A stretch of 64,000 nt of DNA from Sphagnum compactum. Lineage: Eukaryota > Bryophyta > Sphagnopsida > Sphagnales. The notes under the pieces are model-generated. The model did not search any database, was not told the DNA's origin, and worked only from the letters and a program-made list of their open reading frames with translations. Numbering within the stretch: position 1 is the first letter of the stretch; every line of letters starts with the position of its first letter. Position numbers and translations under genes: made by a program. Positions 59,940 through 64,000 of this stretch are shown here, in pieces. The stretch is taken from positions 310,001 to 374,000 of the forward strand of contig OZ234504.1 of NCBI GenBank assembly GCA_965153455.1. Direction: 5' to 3'.

Positions 59940-59951
59940 TGGTATTAGAGC
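59940..59951 (+). other. Primer binding site of the copia element
   Basis: TGGTATTAGAGC differs by one base from the initiator-Met consensus TGGTATCAGAGC. Confidence 0.8.
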
Positions 59952-59994
59952 ATGGTTCTTTAATTTTAAACAATGATAAAAAGAAAGATAAAAA

Positions 59995-60919
59995 ATGCCT
60001 CAATTAAAAACAACTAGTCTCCGAAGTGTTACAAAATTTGATGGTACTTATTTTCATGTTTGGAAACATTAAGTGAAATTAATGCTGAAAGCTGAAAAAC
60101 TTTTCCAAGTTGTGGATGGAACATTGGTTAGACCAAGTAAGCAGCAGCAGTGGGACAAGTTGTTCATACTCCAGTGATTGGAGTGGGAAGCAAAGTAGAG
60201 TGGGATGAGAAAGATGCTCTAGCACTCACCATAATAACAAATTGTTTGGAAAATAATTAAGTTTTTCATGTTAGCTATTTTGACAAATCAAAAGAGGCTT
60301 GGGGTGAATTGACTAGGTTGTTTAAAGTGCAAGATGCAATTACAAAGATGTATTTGCATGACAAATTGACAACAAAGCACTAAAAATGAGGGAGAATGAA
60401 AGCATGACTAAACATATTCATGCCTTTCGATCCTTGGTAGAGTAACTGTTAGTAGTGGGGTCACTTGTCAATGATGAAAACAGTGTGATATCTTTAATGA
60501 GAAATATGCCTGCAAGCTATAGAAGCTTGTTGGTGGCTCTTAAAGGACAACCCAACATGACATTGCAAACCTTCATTACATACTTGTTGCAAGAGGAGAC
60601 TTTGATGAAGAATTTCAGTACTTCATCTAATATTGTTATTGCATTGTTTATAAGAAATAAACTTGCAAGCAAACATAAGAATGCATTTGGCTCCAAAATT
60701 CCAAAAGAAGGTGAAGGCCCTAGTAATGTTGCAGTAAGCACATGGAAGAAAAAGCTACGATGCTTCTATTGTAAAAAGCTTGGTCACGTGCGAAAGAATT
60801 GTAATAAGAGGCTTGCTGCTTTGGAAGTAGAGAAACAAAACAACATAACAAGTATTACAAGTACTTCAAAGTTGTTATATGTAGCTACTTTTATTTCAAA
60901 AATAGGAAACAATTCTTGA
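59995..60919 (+). pseudogene. copia gag (decayed)
   Basis: ATG at 59995 reads MPQLKTTSLRSVTKFDGTYF, then FHVWKH and a stop. Further gag text includes VVDGTLVRPSKQQQWDKL. The last part (60455-60919) is open, carries a PNMTLQTFITYLLQEE block and the CCHC knuckle CFYCKKLGHVRKNC (60761-60802). Confidence 0.85.
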
Positions 60920-62206
60920 TGATTGATATGGGTGCAACAGAACACATGGCATTTGATCACAAATGTTTTGTCACATATACAAAATGTGGGGAAAAACAAT
61001 TTGTGTATCTTGGTGACAATTCTGCCCATGAAATAGTGGGAAAAAGGAATGTCTCAATTGTTCTTCTAAATGGATAAGTAAGATAAGTCCCTAATGTTCT
61101 ACATGTTCCAGTTCTAAGAAAAAATTTGTTCTCAGTGAAGCAATTTGCTGAATTTGGAAGCAAACTTACCATAAGAGGAGGAATGTGTTTTCTTTCCAAA
61201 TCTAGCTAATTGGTTGCAACCTACAAGTTGGAAAATGATTTATATAAGTTAGGAATCTCAAATGTGACAAATGGGATTCTAGCTAATGCTACAAGCTCAA
61301 GTAAAAGTGCAAACTTGTGGCATGAAAGGTTGGGGCATATAAGTCAAGGACACTTATAAACAATGGTTCACAAAAACGTTGCAATTGGCCTAGATTTGGT
61401 TGAAATCAATTCTTTCCATTTTTTGCAAATCATGTAATGCAAAAAAACAACATAGGGAATCATTCCCTCAAGAGGAAGCAACAAAAGCAAATGTACCTTT
61501 TGAATTGGTACATTTGGATATTTGCCGTCCAATGCAATTAGCAACCCATATCGGTTTCAAGTATTTCATTACATTCATTGATGATTACTTTAAATACACG
61601 ATAGTCTACTCATTAAGAAACAAGTCATAAGTTTTTTCCACATTTCAAAAATACAAAGCCATGGTTGAAAATGAAATGGGAAGGATAATTCAAACATTAA
61701 GAAATGATAACAAAGGATAATACAAAATTATTGACTTTAATGAGTTTTGTTAATTGAATGGCATCTCAAGACAATTTTCCGTACCATACACACCACAACA
61801 GAATGGTGTTTCAAAACAAAAATATAAAATTCTAGTGGAAGTTGTCTTAAGTATGTTTCATTCTGTTAAATTGACATGAGCTTTTTGGGGGGAGGCAATA
61901 TTGACAGCTATGTACCTTCAAAATAGACAACCTAATAAAGCAATAGATAACTTGTCTCCATATGAATTATGGACAGGGCAGAAACCAAATGTGTCTCATT
62001 TGAAAATGTTTAATTGCATTGCCTTTGCTTTAATCCCTATAGAAAATAGAAAGAAGCTAGACTATAAGTTTGAAGAATGCATCTTTCTTGGGTATAATGA
62101 GGAAAATAAAGGCTATAGGTTGATGAGAAAAGCAAATAGATTTGTTCTTATTTCAAAAGATGTCATTTTTCAAAAAGCAACAAGAATGACAAAGCATCAA
62201 AGTTAA
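60920..62206 (+). pseudogene. copia protease and integrase (decayed)
   Basis: The protease motif is altered (IDMGATEHMA in place of DTGAT, near 60921-60950). Pre-integrase text LWHERLGHISQGHL occurs near 61316. Integrase follows with CKSCNAKKQHRESFP, LVHLDICRP, FIDDYFKYT and PYTPQQNGVSKQ, and an open final part (61901-62206) with LSPYELWTGQKPNVSHLK and CIFLGYNEENKGYR. Several in-frame stops are present. Confidence 0.87.
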
Positions 62207-63779
62207 AGAAGAAGGCAAAGGTGACTTCATTGAAAAAGAAAAGCTCCAATTGGATTCATCATTTTTCAAAAAATCTCCTATAATGGGATCTCCTCAAAAA
62301 GGGGGAGCTTTTCAACCTACAATGCATCAAACAATCTCTCAAACATCAACTTCAAATCTTGGTCAAGAAGTATTGGTTTCACCACTTGAATCTTCAAGCC
62401 TTAATAGTTCACAAAGTTTTCTAGTTGAACAAGATGGAGATGGTACTATTGTAAAGGGAAAAAATGAAGTAATTTAATAATCACCTTCACACAAGGGTTG
62501 TAACTTCCACAGAACTATACACCTCACCCATGACAAGTCCAAGAAGGGAAGTAAGACAAAGAAGACCACCTTCAAGGCTAATTTAAACAATTGAAGGAAA
62601 ATCTACATTTGCAAGGAAACCTACAAGATTACTCACTCAAACTTTTTTAAGAGAACTAATCAATATGCAAGAAGCATTGTCAGGAATAGATGCTAACCAT
62701 TGAAAGAATGCAATAAGTGAAGAATTGAAATCATTAAAGAAAAATCATACCTAGAACTTGACTATCTTGCCTCCAAATTGGAATGTGATTGGTTACAAGT
62801 GGATATTTTAAATCAAGTTCAATCTTAATGGTATAATAACAAAGTACAAAGTGAGATTAGTTACAAAAGGGTATACACAACAAGAAGGCATTGATTATCA
62901 AGAAACCTTTTCTCTAGTTGTAAAACTCACTTCAATTAGAGTGTTGTTAACCCTAGCAATACATCATAAATTGGATATTCAATAAATGGATGTAAAAACA
63001 ACGTTCTCAATGGCCAACTTGATAAAAAAATCTACATGGAAATACCTAAGGGGTTGCTTCAAGAACAAATAATTTCAAAGTTCGTATGCAAGCTAGAAAA
63101 GGCCTTGTATGGTCTAAAATAGTCACCTCATCAATGTTACCAATGTTTAAAATTTTTTTTGGTTTCTAACCATTTTCATAATAGTGAGGTAGACTCAAAT
63201 GTTTACATAAAGTCTGAAAGAAAAAAATTGATAATTATTGTTGTTTATGTTGATGATTCCATACTATTAAGCAATAATGTTGACTTGATGGAGGACACCA
63301 AGAAGCTTCTTTCAAAGGAATTTGAAATGTCAGATTTAGGATTTTTCCACTTTTGTTTTGGGATGGAGATCCTTTACGACAAGGAGCTTGGGATCTTATT
63401 AATTAATCAATAAAGATATATTGAAAAAAAAATATTTCAAAGATATATGTGGTCCTGTAATTTAGCCATTATTTTAATGGAGGTTGAAACTAAGTAAAGA
63501 AGATTCACCTTAGACCAAAAAAGAAAAAACAAAGATGGTAAACATACATTACCAAAATGTAGTCAACAACTTAATGCACGCCATGGTGAACACAAGGCCT
63601 AACATTGCATATGTTGTCAGCTTAGTTACTCAATACTTATAAAATCTTGGAGAAAAACATTGGCTTGTAGTCAAAAGAATAATGAAATACTTAAAAGGAA
63701 TGATGGGCAAGGGGTTCATATATAGAAGGACCAACACACCTCTTTTATTACAAGGCTATTCCGATGTTGATTGGGCCAG
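62207..63779 (+). pseudogene. copia reverse transcriptase/RNase H (decayed, truncated)
   Basis: A linker ORF (62250-62477) is followed by broken reverse transcriptase. YVDD is intact at 63247-63258 in VVYVDDSILLSNN. The RNase H region reads RPNIAYVVSLVTQYL, a stop, and LLLQGYSDVDWAS, where it is cut at 63779/63780. Multiple stops and shifts. Confidence 0.87.
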
Positions 63780-64000
63780 TGACGCACTCCCAACTCCTTG
63801 AGGGACTCAAATGTGAGTCCAAATAAAAACAGTGGAAGAGTAAGAAGTCGGGGCACGCTCCCTAGCTCGCAGCACTTTGGAGGGGTAGAGGGCCGTGATG
63901 GAGCTCCAGGATAGGACTAGGAAGAATGATAAGCATCAACTACTCACACGGACCTGCACAAAACCAACACAAAGTGGTTAGTGCATAGTTGGAGCATTTT
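63780..64000 (-). repeat. LTR of a third gypsy element (partial, right edge)
   Basis: Starts TGACGCACTCC on the plus strand, i.e. an LTR 3' end on the minus strand. It resembles the 8640-8862 end of the element B LTR (CACGCTCCCTAG, ACCAACAC-AAGTGGTTAGTG). No primer site precedes it; copia coding sequence does. It is therefore the outer 3' LTR of a minus-strand element running off the window, or a solo LTR. Expected target duplication: gccag (63775-63779). Confidence 0.85.

Larger units (their letters stand above)
59727..63779 (+). mobile_element. Ty1/copia retrotransposon, decayed and truncated
   Basis: 5' LTR (59727-59938), primer site (59940-59951), gag, protease, integrase, reverse transcriptase and RNase H follow in the Ty1/copia order, all with stops or frameshifts. 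The 3' end is lost at 63780, where the LTR of a gypsy element begins in mid-RNase H. The element sits in a PPR gene fragment on its left. Confidence 0.9.

Overview
The window looks like nuclear DNA of a land plant with a large, repeat-laden genome. Every recognisable gene is a plant or general eukaryotic nuclear gene, and several are broken into exons with GT/AG boundaries: a type-B cytokinin response regulator, an ELO-type fatty acid elongase, a VIR3-like plastid protease relative, glucosidase I, eIF3a, GCN2, valyl-tRNA synthetase and a PPR protein. The wording of the PPR fragment and the chromovirus type are what I would expect of a non-flowering plant (fern, lycophyte or similar), but the sequence does not fix the species.

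Layout. 1-6978: a nearly complete Ty3/gypsy chromovirus (element A) in minus orientation with an open 1476-residue gag-pol, initiator-Met tRNA primer site, polypurine tract and two LTRs (the left one cut by the window edge). It sits inside the chromodomain codons of an older relative (element B, 6979-8862, plus strand). 8863-21677: mostly anonymous DNA carrying three pseudogenes (response regulator, ELO, VIR3-like) and C-rich/A-rich repeats. 21678-26342 and 30117-36044: two diverged direct copies of one large unknown repeat (called R2 here), each holding a ~750-bp foldback built from TTAGGTAACCTAAGG-like units, a ~310-bp module that lies in opposite orientation in the two copies, and a C-rich/A-rich tail. 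36045-45240: A+T-rich, no recognisable gene. 45744-46425: a pogo/Emigrant-like TIR element. 46778-48415: the only intact non-transposon gene, an intronless 545-residue protein kinase, preceded by a 61-codon upstream ORF and flanked on both sides by TACCAG/CTGGTA-rich repeats. 49819-50611 and 57843-58278: two non-autonomous Helitrons with matching ends. Around them (52640-59726) is a mosaic of intron-containing fragments of glucosidase I, eIF3a, GCN2, ValRS and a PPR gene in both orientations. 59727-63779: a decayed Ty1/copia element, inserted in the PPR fragment and itself interrupted in its RNase H region at 63780 by the LTR of a third gypsy element related to B.

How the parts work together. 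There is no operon or pathway here. The window is layered mobile DNA plus captured gene pieces. Because the pieces keep introns and junctions, they were copied as DNA rather than as mRNA. The best candidates for something undescribed are the R2 repeat with its inverted module and foldback, the Helitron pair with the neighbouring multi-gene mosaic, and the kinase with its unrecognised helical N-terminal half.
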